Source: Sphingobacterium wenxiniae
GTDB lineage: Bacteria; Bacteroidota; Bacteroidia; Sphingobacteriales; Sphingobacteriaceae
Assembly (NCBI RefSeq): GCF_900116225.1
Contig: NZ_FOZZ01000012.1
Location: 1 to 64,000 of the forward strand
DNA length: 64,000 bases
Direction: 5' to 3'
Below the pieces are notes generated by a model. It was not told where the DNA came from. It ran no database searches and saw only the letters and a list, made by a program, of their open reading frames with translations. Shown here piece by piece: positions 25,537-33,776 of this stretch (positions are counted from its first letter, which is position 1; each line of letters begins with the position of its first letter). Position numbers and translations under genes: made by a program.

Positions 25537-28500
25537 TTACTGACCAGCAGCTTCAAAATAATGTCTATATACATTGAACAAGTCGTTCACTTCTTTTTTC
25601 AAAGCTTCTTGACTGGTTTCATCCAAGACTTGCTTGTAACGTTGTATGGATGCCAAACCGAAACGCATATTGCGGAGTTCCAGATTGGTTTTGGTTTCTG
25701 CGATGGCTTCATAATATACCATATTTTCGCGGATGAATTTCAGGTTACGTCCCACAATCTCATTGGCCTTGTCTACCTCACCTACTTTGTACATAGCATC
25801 CACCAGAGATACGTAGCTCATGACTTCCGACATCAAGAAAGCTCTTTTAGGCATATTCTCGTATGCATTGTTCACCAGATTTTTTACCTTCTCCTGCTCT
25901 CCGGCAGATAATAATTGCTGCGCAGTCTGGCCAAATATACTACCGACATACATGCTAATATAGCGGTAAGAATCCGGATCAATATAAGATGCTTTTCCTA
26001 TATTGCCCCAAGAGAACTTGTTCATAATGTTGTCATAGATCTGGTCAACATTTTCAATAGCACTCGGGTCGCCTTCCTCCAAACCAAAATCAACAGGCAT
26101 CAAACGATAAGCAAAACCTTCACTAACCATAAAACGATCTAAGCCCATATAGTTGTCTTCTGGTGTCGTAATCGTGAAATAAACTGGACGTTTCCAATTG
26201 TTATTTGCTAAGATAGACAACATGGACAATTCTGCACGGCTGACATAACGTTGGTTATACGTCCAACGCATAGTATCCACAATATTGGATTCCCAATCTT
26301 TTGGGACCACGTTATTGGCAATAACAACATCCTTGTTTACCGCAAGTTCCATTTTTTGCGTTGGAAGAATATTGACAAATTCACCATTTTGCAATTGTGC
26401 TTTGTTCTGCGGATTGTCCGAAAGCATAACTTTCAACAAATCCTCTACAGGTACATAACCTGGGATATTGTAGTCATTGTAATAAATCACATCACGCACA
26501 CCGTCTTTAATCAACTGAGGGTCGATATTGATCGGCAAGGCATCTGCATCATTCACTTTTTCCATCATCTGTCGCATGTACCAATCCGCGCTCAGCAAAC
26601 TCAGGTTCACCACACGCACATCCGTACGGAAACCTTCAACCTCTTGCGCATACCATAAAGGATACGTATCGTTATCACCGTAGCTGAAAAGAATAGCATT
26701 CGGCGCACAAGATTCCAGATAGTTCTTCGCCATATCCAGCGCCAAAGATTTCTCCGAACGGTTATGGTCATCATAGTTCTGCGCGATCAAGATAACCGGA
26801 CCAGCCAATACACCTGCCGCGGTAGCTACTAATCCCGCTGTTTTTGCGTTCACTTTCTTGGACATCAAGAAATCAGCAATAGCCAATACGCCCAAACCTA
26901 TCCAGATAGCAAAAGCATAAAAAGAGCCTGCATAGGCATAATCCCTTTCCCGGGGCTGCATTGGTGTCTGATTAAGGTACAAGACAATAGCCAGCCCTGT
27001 AAAGAAAAACAACAAGCCTACCACACCGGCATCACGTTGCCTGCGATTGAAATGCCAAAAAGCACCTATCAGTCCTATAATTAATGGCAGGAAGAAATAA
27101 GTATTGCGCGATGGATCGGTTTTTGCAGATGTGGGCAATGCGTCCTGCCCTCCCCACAACAGATTATCAATCGGTTTAATCCCGCTTATCCAGTTGCCTT
27201 CTGTATTACCACCTTGTCCCTGTTGGTCATTTTGACGACCAGCAAAATTCCAAAGGAAATAACGGCCATACATATGCCCAACTTGATAACCAAAAAAGAA
27301 TTTCAGATTGTCTGCAAAAGTCGGGGAATCATTAGGCCCTAAGCCCAAATAGTCTCTATAATAAGTCGGGTGACCGTTTTTCTCCGAATAAATCCTTGGA
27401 AAAAGGGTCTCCTTATCATATGTATAATCCGAGGTACGCTTCGCAACGACATATCTGTCGCCATCTTTACGGTACACTTTTTTACCCTCGGTCATATCTG
27501 TAGGCCGCGAGTCAAAAAACCTTCCTTTAAACAAAGGCTCATCACCATACTGTTCACGGTTCAGGTAACTCAGGAAAGTAAAAGCATTGTCTGGATCACT
27601 ATTATTTAGTGTCGGATTCGCCTTTGCACGAATCATAATCATTGCAAAGGAGCTATAACCGAAAAGAATAAAGGCAACACTTAGAAGTGCAATATTCAGA
27701 ATAGGCTTTGCCTTTTTAATAGAATAGAAAATACCGTAAACCAACCCGCCTATCACCAATAGCGCAAACACAGCCGCTCCGCTACCGAAGCCCATACCTA
27801 ACGTATTGACGAAAAACAGGTCAAAATATGCCGCTAACTTAATCGAATATTGAATCACGCCCCATAGGATAAGCCCTAAGACCACCACACCAATCCCCAA
27901 GGATTTTAAGATACCTGCAGACGTGCTTTCTTTTACCTTACGGAAATAGATAACCAAAGCGATTGCTGGAATCACCAAAAGGTTCAACAAGTGTACGCCG
28001 ATCGAAAGTCCCATGACATATGCGATCAAGACCAACCAACGGTCTGCCCCAGGTTCATCTGCTCGCACTTCCCATTTGAGGATTGCCCAGAAGACCACAG
28101 CCGTACATAAAGATGACATGGCATAAACCTCTGCTTCCACTGCGGAAAACCAAAAAGTATCGGTAAAAGCATAAGCTAAAGCTCCTACAGCTCCCGAAGC
28201 CATCGTGATAAACAATTGTTGGCTTGTCAACTCTTTTAGGCGATCTGGCCCTACAAAGATTTTCCTGGCCAGAGCTGTGATTGTCCAGAACAAGAAGAGA
28301 ATCGTTAGTCCACTCGACACTGCCGAGCCCACATTCATCCAAAAGGCTATTTTGGTGACATCACCCATCGCAAAATTGGAAAAAACATTTTCTACCATTA
28401 GGAACAAAGGTGCTCCTGGTTGATGGACAATCTGCATCTTATATGCCGAGGCAATGAACTCCCCACAATCCCACCAACTTACCGTACGTTCAACGGTGAG

Positions 28501-28569
28501 TATGTACACAAAAGTGGCAATAGCAGCGCAAATCCACCCCAAAAGGTTATTAATCTTATTGTAATTCAT
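25537..28569 (-). CDS. DUF2723 (GT117) family membrane protein
   Basis: A 1010-residue protein with about twelve hydrophobic helices in residues 10-620 and a large soluble C-terminal part. The N-terminal block ILTVERTVSWWDCGEFIASAYKMQIVHQPGAPLF is diagnostic of DUF2723 (GT117), a mannosyltransferase-like GT-C fold found widely in Bacteroidota; the Asp/Glu of WDCGEF match the GT-C catalytic acidic motif position. NQTPMQPRERDYAYAGSFYAFAIWIGLG and FSYGDNDTYPLWYAQEVEGFRTDVRVVNLSLL are further family blocks. It probably transfers a sugar from a lipid carrier to a protein or glycan at the outer face of the inner membrane; the substrate is unknown. The gene stands alone with a terminator behind it. 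Confidence 0.85.
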   Translation of the reverse strand: MNYNKINNLLGWICAAIATFVYILTVERTVSWWDCGEFIASAYKMQIVHQPGAPLFLMVENVFSNFAMGDVTKIAFWMNVGSAVSSGLTILFLFWTITALARKIFVGPDRLKELTSQQLFITMASGAVGALAYAFTDTFWFSAVEAEVYAMSSLCTAVVFWAILKWEVRADEPGADRWLVLIAYVMGLSIGVHLLNLLVIPAIALVIYFRKVKESTSAGILKSLGIGVVVLGLILWGVIQYSIKLAAYFDLFFVNTLGMGFGSGAAVFALLVIGGLVYGIFYSIKKAKPILNIALLSVAFILFGYSSFAMIMIRAKANPTLNNSDPDNAFTFLSYLNREQYGDEPLFKGRFFDSRPTDMTEGKKVYRKDGDRYVVAKRTSDYTYDKETLFPRIYSEKNGHPTYYRDYLGLGPNDSPTFADNLKFFFGYQVGHMYGRYFLWNFAGRQNDQQGQGGNTEGNWISGIKPIDNLLWGGQDALPTSAKTDPSRNTYFFLPLIIGLIGAFWHFNRRQRDAGVVGLLFFFTGLAIVLYLNQTPMQPRERDYAYAGSFYAFAIWIGLGVLAIADFLMSKKVNAKTAGLVATAAGVLAGPVILIAQNYDDHNRSEKSLALDMAKNYLESCAPNAILFSYGDNDTYPLWYAQEVEGFRTDVRVVNLSLLSADWYMRQMMEKVNDADALPINIDPQLIKDGVRDVIYYNDYNIPGYVPVEDLLKVMLSDNPQNKAQLQNGEFVNILPTQKMELAVNKDVVIANNVVPKDWESNIVDTMRWTYNQRYVSRAELSMLSILANNNWKRPVYFTITTPEDNYMGLDRFMVSEGFAYRLMPVDFGLEEGDPSAIENVDQIYDNIMNKFSWGNIGKASYIDPDSYRYISMYVGSIFGQTAQQLLSAGEQEKVKNLVNNAYENMPKRAFLMSEVMSYVSLVDAMYKVGEVDKANEIVGRNLKFIRENMVYYEAIAETKTNLELRNMRFGLASIQRYKQVLDETSQEALKKEVNDLFNVYRHYFEAAGQ

Positions 28570-28770
28570 TCTTATTACGATATAGTTATCCTAAATTTCG
28601 GCTCGAAAATAAGGAATACTAAGCGACAATGAAACTTTATTTACAATTTTAACGAAACCTTTACCGGTATAATACATACCACCTCCGCAACTTCCATCAT
28701 CGCCATCTCTTCCAAATAAAAAATATCCAACTGAAAATCAGTCTCAATACGTCTTTTAGCAAAAAAAGTT

Positions 28771-28800
28771 TTGGCAATAATAAAATCTGCCTTATATTTG
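28771..28800 (+). promoter_or_regulatory. Promoter of the first tRNA-Gln gene
   Basis: TTG (28771-28773), a 19-nt spacer and TATATTTG (28793-28800) match the -33/-7 pattern of Bacteroidota. Transcription would begin about 35 nt before the tRNA. The rest of the gap 28570-28770 shows no gene. Confidence 0.65.
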
Positions 28801-28841
28801 CATCGTCAAAACAAACAAGCACTGTTTCTTCTGACAATGAT

Positions 28842-28912
28842 TGACCCATAGTATAAGGGTAGTACAAGTGATTTTGGTTCATTTAGTCTTGGTTCGAATC
28901 CAGGTGGGTCAA
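28842..28912 (+). tRNA. tRNA-Gln (anticodon TTG), copy 1
   Basis: A 71-nt cloverleaf: acceptor TGACCCA/TGGGTCA (7 bp), D arm with AAGGGTAGTAC, anticodon stem AGTGA/TCATT around loop TTTTGGT giving anticodon TTG, and T arm CTTGG-TTCGAAT-CCAGG. The discriminator base is A and CCA is not encoded. It differs from copy 2 only at base pair 3 of the acceptor stem. Confidence 0.93.
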
Positions 28913-28913
28913 C

Positions 28914-28943
28914 AAAAGAGGTCAGCAAATGCTGACCTCTTTT
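28914..28943 (+). terminator. Terminator of tRNA-Gln copy 1
   Basis: AAAAGAGGTCAGC, loop AAAT and GCTGACCTCTTTT make a perfect 13-bp stem that begins right after the tRNA and ends in T4. Confidence 0.8.
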
Positions 28944-28958
28944 CGTATATTTACACTT

Positions 28959-29408
28959 ATGCAAGCACAGCACGATACAAATCACCCGACCATCTTATTC
29001 TATGATGGCGATTGCGGATTTTGCGATCGCACGGTGCAGTTCATGCTCAACCATGAGAAGGACAGCAGCTTACGATTTTCCCCATTACAAAGTGCTTTTG
29101 CAGAAGAACTTTTCCAAGCTCATGCTGTTACCCATGATTTTTCTTCCATCTTGGTGTACCATCAAGGCAAGTTCTACCGCAAGAGTAAAGCGGTTATACT
29201 TCTTACCTCTTTTCTTAAGCAACCTTACCTCTTTTTAGGCAGTATAGGAAAGTGTATCCCTGATAGGTGGGCCGATTGGATGTACGAAGGCATAGCCAGA
29301 CGGAGAAAAAAACTCTGGCCAACTGCAAGTTGCGTATTGCCTTCACCAAAAGATAGGCAACGTTTTTTCCACGATTCTGGAAAAACACAGCAAATCGAAC
29401 AAGTGTAA
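28959..29408 (+). CDS. DCC1-like thiol-disulfide oxidoreductase family protein (DUF393)
   Basis: A 149-residue protein with the DUF393 signature YDGDCGFCDRTVQFMLNHE near residues 14-32; the C-x-x-C pair (DCGFC) resembles a thioredoxin active site. Family members are thought to be thiol-disulfide oxidoreductases of unknown partner. I prefer the ATG at 28959 (MQAQHDTNH); the frame can be extended to 28929, but that ATG lies in the loop-proximal arm of the tRNA terminator. The gene lies between two tRNA-Gln copies and is a simple insert or duplication by-product. The C-terminal basic stretch GIARRRKKLWP is typical of the family. Confidence 0.8.
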   Translation: MQAQHDTNHPTILFYDGDCGFCDRTVQFMLNHEKDSSLRFSPLQSAFAEELFQAHAVTHDFSSILVYHQGKFYRKSKAVILLTSFLKQPYLFLGSIGKCIPDRWADWMYEGIARRRKKLWPTASCVLPSPKDRQRFFHDSGKTQQIEQV

Positions 29409-29416
29409 AAACAATT

Positions 29417-29445
29417 TTGTTTTCACAAACTATTAGCTAACTTTG
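29417..29445 (+). promoter_or_regulatory. Promoter of the second tRNA-Gln gene
   Basis: TTG (29417-29419), an 18-nt spacer and TAACTTTG (29438-29445) fit the -33/-7 pattern. Transcription would begin about 30 nt before the tRNA. Confidence 0.6.
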
Positions 29446-29481
29446 CGCCCTATAGGAGACGTGGTCTTTTTGAAAAAGTTT

Positions 29482-29552
29482 TGTCCCATAGTATAAGGGT
29501 AGTACAAGTGATTTTGGTTCATTTAGTCTTGGTTCGAATCCAGGTGGGACAA
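29482..29552 (+). tRNA. tRNA-Gln (anticodon TTG), copy 2
   Basis: The same cloverleaf as copy 1 over 71 nt, but with acceptor TGTCCCA/TGGGACA: base pair 3-70 is T-A here and A-T in copy 1, a covarying change. No terminator hairpin separates it from prs, 66 nt downstream. Confidence 0.93.
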
Positions 29553-29618
29553 CTTTCTCAGTTGCATAATGTTACGGAAATAAAATTTTCAATTAACCCA
29601 ACATAAAATTCGCATATA

Positions 29619-30575
29619 ATGCCTTTGCAATTTAACACGGTAAAACTGTTCGCCGGTTCGGGAACGGTAGAACTCGCAGAAAAAATCGCTAAATCTTATG
29701 GCAAGCCTTTAGGCGACATAACCTTATCCAAGTTTAGCGACGGAGAAATCCAGCCATTTTACAATGAATCTGTTCGCGGAAGTGACATTTTCCTCATCCA
29801 ATCCACCAACCAACCTACCGACAACCTTCTTGAATTACTGCTTATGATTGACGCTGCAAAGCGTGCTTCAGCGCATTATATCACAGTCGTTGTTCCGTAT
29901 TTTGGTTTTGCACGCCAGGACAGAAAAGACAAACCACGTGTGGCCATTGGCGCAAAGCTGATTGCCAACTTGATTATGGCAGCTGGAGCTCACCGCATCA
30001 TGACGATGGACCTGCACGCAGCGCAGATTCAAGGGTTCTTTGATATTCCGGTAGATCATCTTGACGGTTCGATTATCTTCGTTCCTTATATCAAGTCGCT
30101 AAACCTGCCAAACCTGACTATCGCCTCTCCTGACATGGGTGGTTCATATCGTGCACGTACGTTTGCGAAGTTCTTCAATGCAGAAGTTATTATCTGTGAC
30201 AAACGCCGTAAACGTGCCAACGAAATCGAATCCATGTCGATTATCGGTGATGTAAAAGGGCAAGACGTCGTATTGATTGACGACATCTGTGATACAGCCG
30301 GCACATTATCCAAAGCTGCCGCTTTAATTATGGAGAACGGTGCAAATTCAGTTAGAGCTGTGTGTACACACGCTGTACTTTCCGGCAAAGCATATGAGAC
30401 AATTGAAAACTCAGTATTGTCTGAAATGATCGTGACAGATACGATTCAGTTGGATGCCGAAAAAGCAAAAAACTGTAGCAAAATCAAAGTTTTATCTACA
30501 GATAAATTGTTTGCTGGCGCAATTAAAAATGTCAACGAACACGGTTCTATTTCCGACTTATTCGAAATAAAATAA
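29619..30575 (+). CDS. prs: Ribose-phosphate pyrophosphokinase
   Basis: A 318-residue PRPP synthetase that makes PRPP from ribose 5-phosphate and ATP for nucleotides, His and Trp. Blocks seen: FSDGEIQPFYNESVRGSDIFLIQST, YFGFARQDRKDKPRVAIGAKLIANL (flexible loop), MDLHAAQIQGFFDIPVDHL, and the PRPP loop VVLIDDICDTAGTLSKAAAL. Length is normal. It follows tRNA-Gln copy 2 without a terminator and precedes rplY, the same prs-ctc order seen in many bacteria. Confidence 0.97.
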   Translation: MPLQFNTVKLFAGSGTVELAEKIAKSYGKPLGDITLSKFSDGEIQPFYNESVRGSDIFLIQSTNQPTDNLLELLLMIDAAKRASAHYITVVVPYFGFARQDRKDKPRVAIGAKLIANLIMAAGAHRIMTMDLHAAQIQGFFDIPVDHLDGSIIFVPYIKSLNLPNLTIASPDMGGSYRARTFAKFFNAEVIICDKRRKRANEIESMSIIGDVKGQDVVLIDDICDTAGTLSKAAALIMENGANSVRAVCTHAVLSGKAYETIENSVLSEMIVTDTIQLDAEKAKNCSKIKVLSTDKLFAGAIKNVNEHGSISDLFEIK

Positions 30576-30580
30576 AGGGT

Positions 30581-30637
30581 CAAAGGCTATGGTAGTGAAG
30601 ATAGTGATGGATTACGTTGCTTACCTCCATAGCTTTG
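30581..30637 (+). other. Hairpin in the prs-rplY spacer
   Basis: CAAAGGCTATGG (30581-30592) pairs with CCATAGCTTTG (30627-30637) with one bulged G, around a 34-nt loop. It starts 5 nt after the prs stop and lacks a T-run. Possible processing or attenuation site. Confidence 0.35.
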
Positions 30638-30692
30638 ATAACTTTAAAATAAGGGATAGCAATTAAAGTTTTTACATATCAAATAATAAAAC

Positions 30693-30700
30693 TATCTTTG
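30693..30700 (+). promoter_or_regulatory. -7 promoter element of rplY
   Basis: TATCTTTG matches TAnnTTTG and ends 28 nt before the rplY ATG. A proper -33 TTG is absent. Confidence 0.4.
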
Positions 30701-30728
30701 CACCTCAAAATTTAATAATTTATAACAA

Positions 30729-31325
30729 ATGAAATCAATTGCTATTAGCGGTTCTGCAAGACAGAACGTAGGGAAAAGAGATGCAAAAGAATTGCGTTAC
30801 GAAGGAAATATTCCTGCAGTTCTTTATGGTGGTAAAGAGCAAACCCACCTTTCTGTATCCGCAGCTGATTTGAAACCGGCTCTTTACACAGCTGATGTTG
30901 TATTCGTAGAATTAGACATCGACGGTAAAAAAGCAAGAGCTATCGTTCAAGAAGCACAATTCCACCCACTTACTGATGTGGTAACTCACGTAGACTTTTT
31001 AGAATTGTCAGATGACAAAGAAGTTTCCGTAAATATTCCTATCAAATTGACAGGTACTTCTCCAGGTGTTAAAATGGGGGGTAAATTGGTACAGAAATTA
31101 CGTAAACTACGCGTAAAAGCATTACCAAACAACTTGCCTCAAGTTATCGAAGTTCCTATGGAATCTTTGGAAGTTGGTAAATCATACCGTGTTGGTCAAG
31201 TAACTTTAGAAAACGCAAAAGTATTGAACAATGCTGACGATACAATCGTATCTGTTATCATGTCTCGTGCATTGCGTCAAGCAGAGCAAGAAGCAGCTAA
31301 AGCAGCTAAAGGCGGTAAAAAATAA
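30729..31325 (+). CDS. rplY: 50S ribosomal protein L25 / general stress protein Ctc
   Basis: A 198-residue Ctc-type L25: an N-terminal 5S-rRNA-binding L25 domain (SAR-QNVGKRDAKELRYEGNIPAVLYGGKEQ, about 1-90) and a C-terminal beta-rich TL5 domain (KLVQKLRKLRVKALPNNLPQVIEVPMESLEVGKSYRVGQV). The Ala/Lys tail (QEAAKAAKGGKK) is common in the phylum. Codon use is strongly biased, as expected for a ribosomal protein. A terminator follows. Confidence 0.95.
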   Translation: MKSIAISGSARQNVGKRDAKELRYEGNIPAVLYGGKEQTHLSVSAADLKPALYTADVVFVELDIDGKKARAIVQEAQFHPLTDVVTHVDFLELSDDKEVSVNIPIKLTGTSPGVKMGGKLVQKLRKLRVKALPNNLPQVIEVPMESLEVGKSYRVGQVTLENAKVLNNADDTIVSVIMSRALRQAEQEAAKAAKGGKK

Positions 31326-31357
31326 TTTTAGTAGTTAGTACTAGCTACTTTAAATAG

Positions 31358-31387
31358 AAAAGCACCGAAAATTTTCGGTGCTTTTTT
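31358..31387 (+). terminator. Rho-independent terminator of rplY
   Basis: AAAAGCACCGAAAA and TTTTCGGTGCTTTT pair without a loop break and run into a seven-T tract. It also faces the end of the convergent DUF4097 gene. Confidence 0.85.
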
Positions 31388-31425
31388 TATACTGCAAACT
31401 TTTTTGTCATGCCGACACACTTTCC

Positions 31426-32145
31426 TTATTTCCGCAAATAAATATTGCCGTATGTGGATTTGAATTGGTTGGTTGGACCATTGCCCAAGGATGTCTTAAT
31501 ATGATGACGGAAATTTTTAAACTCCACACTACTGAATTGAACATCCAAGTTGGAATAAATTGTTCCGTACGAAGTTTGGGCAGAGAGTTCGCCCATTGAC
31601 TTTGTTTTTATGGTGGCATCTATTCCCCCGTATTTGGCATCTACGGTTATATTGCCATCAAACCCCTTCACCTCAACAAGACCATAAGTCGATTCTACAC
31701 GCGCAGCTAACTTCCGAGGCACCTTGATTTTCAACTGAATTTGCATATCTGCCCCTATATTTACTGTGCTAAAAGTACGGTTATGCGTTTTCTGATAACT
31801 TGTAAATTCTTCTTTGGTCTCAAAAGTAAGTGTATCTTTTCCGTCAATAGCCTTTACCCGAGACGGAATTTCCTTCGGGTTAACACTGCCCTCCAATACA
31901 AACTCCTCTCCTTCCGTGGATTCCCGCAATTGAAACCTATCATCGTTTTTTCCATCATTAATGTTGACAGTACCTGTCACAAGAACCTCATCACCATCCC
32001 AAGTCTCTAACTGGATAAGCTTAGGGTAATCAAATTTGAAGGAAATGCTTTTTCCCGTCGGAACATTATAACTCTTGCTTATCGGAGTCTGTGAAAAGGC
32101 AACACCATTAGCAATACCTATCACTATGAGTATCAATCTTTTCAT
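31426..32145 (-). CDS. Exported DUF4097-like protein, last gene of the sigma cassette
   Basis: A 239-residue protein with a signal peptide (MKRLILIVIGIANGVAFSQ) and a repetitive beta-strand body (TYGLVEVKGFDGNITVDAKYGGIDATIKTKSMGELSAQTSYGTIY), the right-handed helix pattern of DUF4097/putative adhesin proteins. The final STYGNIYLRK is a typical end strand. Its start overlaps the stop of the preceding paralogue by 4 nt (ATGA). Such proteins commonly accompany ECF sigma/anti-sigma genes in Bacteroidota; the role may be to sense or form surface structure. Function unknown. Confidence 0.78.
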   Translation of the reverse strand: MKRLILIVIGIANGVAFSQTPISKSYNVPTGKSISFKFDYPKLIQLETWDGDEVLVTGTVNINDGKNDDRFQLRESTEGEEFVLEGSVNPKEIPSRVKAIDGKDTLTFETKEEFTSYQKTHNRTFSTVNIGADMQIQLKIKVPRKLAARVESTYGLVEVKGFDGNITVDAKYGGIDATIKTKSMGELSAQTSYGTIYSNLDVQFSSVEFKNFRHHIKTSLGNGPTNQFKSTYGNIYLRK

Positions 32146-32942
32146 TTTGTTCTTAAATATATCCTATCATGATCTGAACGAAGGTCAAGAGGTGTCCCTC
32201 CATTATTTATTTTACCGACAACTTGATTACTGTACCGAATCATCTCTCCTTCTTGTTGAATATTAATATTCAATTCTGGAGCTACCAGCAGTTCTCCATG
32301 CCTGGTGTTCATCTTCAAATCTGCATGAATATTCTGAGGGACAGTGACATCAACAGCCCCGTGGATAGACACAATGGATATAGGGCCTTTTACATTTCCG
32401 CTAAAGACAGCATCGACACTACCATGAACCGTTTTTATCGTAGCTGGCCCGGTAATATTTTCAAGCTCAATATTATTGAATTTGGTAGACACTTCGACCT
32501 CACTCTGGATATTTCTGAACACAGTCTTTCCCCCTCCTCCAAAATGAGATTGATGGTCAAATGCAATCGCCATTCCATGCGGCACCAATATTTTCATATT
32601 TAGTGCACTCGCACTATTCAATTGTGTTACTTTGACTGCTCCATTTTCCTCCGAAACATTAATACCAAGCCCTGTATTATCTACCACGCCCAATCCATTG
32701 ATCGCGCGCAGACCTTTCGCTCGCTCATCCTCTCCCCCAGGCTTTCCTAAGGAAGAAAAAACAATCTCATTCCCCGAATACCCCTCAATGACAACCCCAG
32801 CAAGATCGACCTCCAACTTCCCGGTACGCTTTGCCAGCTTATACGTCTTAACTTGCTCGTTTTGGATGTCGTCATTTGTCTGCGCAACCCCATATAGGGC
32901 AAACGAAAGCAAAGACATCATAATTACAAACTTCTTTTTCAT
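32142..32942 (-). CDS. Exported DUF4097-like protein, third gene of the sigma cassette
   Basis: A 266-residue paralogue of the next gene: signal peptide (MKKKFVIMMSLLSFALYGVAQ), a segment with GKLEVDLAGVVIEGYSGNEIVFSS and then repeating short strands (ATIKTVHGSVDAVFSGNVKGPISIVSIHGAVDVTVPQNIHADLKMNTRHGELLV). The pattern is the DUF4097-type beta helix. It lies 34 nt behind the HEAT-repeat membrane gene and overlaps the following paralogue by 4 nt, so the cassette is one operon. Predicted periplasmic or surface protein. Confidence 0.78.
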   Translation of the reverse strand: MKKKFVIMMSLLSFALYGVAQTNDDIQNEQVKTYKLAKRTGKLEVDLAGVVIEGYSGNEIVFSSLGKPGGEDERAKGLRAINGLGVVDNTGLGINVSEENGAVKVTQLNSASALNMKILVPHGMAIAFDHQSHFGGGGKTVFRNIQSEVEVSTKFNNIELENITGPATIKTVHGSVDAVFSGNVKGPISIVSIHGAVDVTVPQNIHADLKMNTRHGELLVAPELNINIQQEGEMIRYSNQVVGKINNGGTPLDLRSDHDRIYLRTK

Positions 32943-32975
32943 ATATTACTTTTTAATTTAAATGGTGTTACTATT

Positions 32976-33776
32976 TTATTTTAACAATACTGCATACGCC
33001 ATGTCTTTGACAAAAGACTCTGCCATTGGATCCTCTGTCAACGCCACTAACTTTTGTTCCACCTCGATCCGTTCACTCATATTGCCAAGATTTGAAATAA
33101 TATCGATCAGTTCAGTCTGAACAATAGGATCATCCTGCTTCACAAAAGCTTTTATTAACAAATCTGACGCTCGGGATTCCGTTATGTGGGCTACCAGTAC
33201 ATCGACTGCCGCTAGCCGAACATTACTATTTTCATCATTTATTGCATATTCCACAACCACATTCATCAGTTCATCATCAATATGGTTTAGCTTATTGGTT
33301 TTTATCAACCCCGAAATCCTGGCACTTGGAGATTCTTCGTCTGCGAGCAACTGCAGAACAGCGTCTTTCTCAGTTTGATAAATATCCCCCTTAACTTCTA
33401 TAGATAGCGGTTCTTTACGTTTGGGAGCCAAAACAAGCGTTGGCTGCACTTTACTCTTGGTCTCTTCTTTTTTTTGTAAAGAACCTGGCTCCTCTGTAAA
33501 ACTTACAGGCTCCTCTTTTGGTGTAGAATGCTTTGTTTTAGCAACTTGCTCCGTCGGTATTTCTTTGTTCTGCAACAAAAACAGACCTATCCCAAACACA
33601 AGGAGAACAGATGCTACTATCGCCCAGCGGGTCAGTACATATAATCTTTTGATTTTTTCATCTGATGCATTCGGTTTTATCTGCCCACTAATCTTTTTCC
33701 AGATTTCTGCTGAAGGCTCTAAATCATCAAATTCCTCTCGGTGCTTATCAACAAACTTTTTCAACGGATCATTCAT
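32976..33776 (-). CDS. HEAT-repeat membrane protein, probable anti-sigma factor
   Basis: A 266-residue protein with a short cytoplasmic segment (1-45, carrying DLEPSAEIWKKISGQIK), one membrane helix (about 51-67, WAIVASVLLVFGIGLFLL) and a periplasmic part that contains HEAT-like repeats (from about 165: EYAINDENSNVRLAAVDVLVAHIT and QTELIDIISNLGNMSERIEVEQKLVAL). The start overlaps the sigma factor end by 8 nt. An inner-membrane partner directly after an ECF sigma factor is normally its anti-sigma factor; the HEAT part may sense envelope stress or bind the DUF4097 proteins. No zinc-finger ZAS motif is visible. Confidence 0.72.
   Translation of the reverse strand: MNDPLKKFVDKHREEFDDLEPSAEIWKKISGQIKPNASDEKIKRLYVLTRWAIVASVLLVFGIGLFLLQNKEIPTEQVAKTKHSTPKEEPVSFTEEPGSLQKKEETKSKVQPTLVLAPKRKEPLSIEVKGDIYQTEKDAVLQLLADEESPSARISGLIKTNKLNHIDDELMNVVVEYAINDENSNVRLAAVDVLVAHITESRASDLLIKAFVKQDDPIVQTELIDIISNLGNMSERIEVEQKLVALTEDPMAESFVKDMAYAVLLK

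Noticed and set aside
28929..28958. Longer start for the DCC1-family gene
   Set aside because: The upstream ATG lies inside the tRNA terminator stem; the ATG at 28959 gives the family-typical N-terminus.
28842..29552. tRNA-flanked genomic island or att duplication
   Set aside because: Both copies are full tRNAs with own promoters, no integrase is present, and the insert is one 450-bp gene; a simple duplication is more likely.
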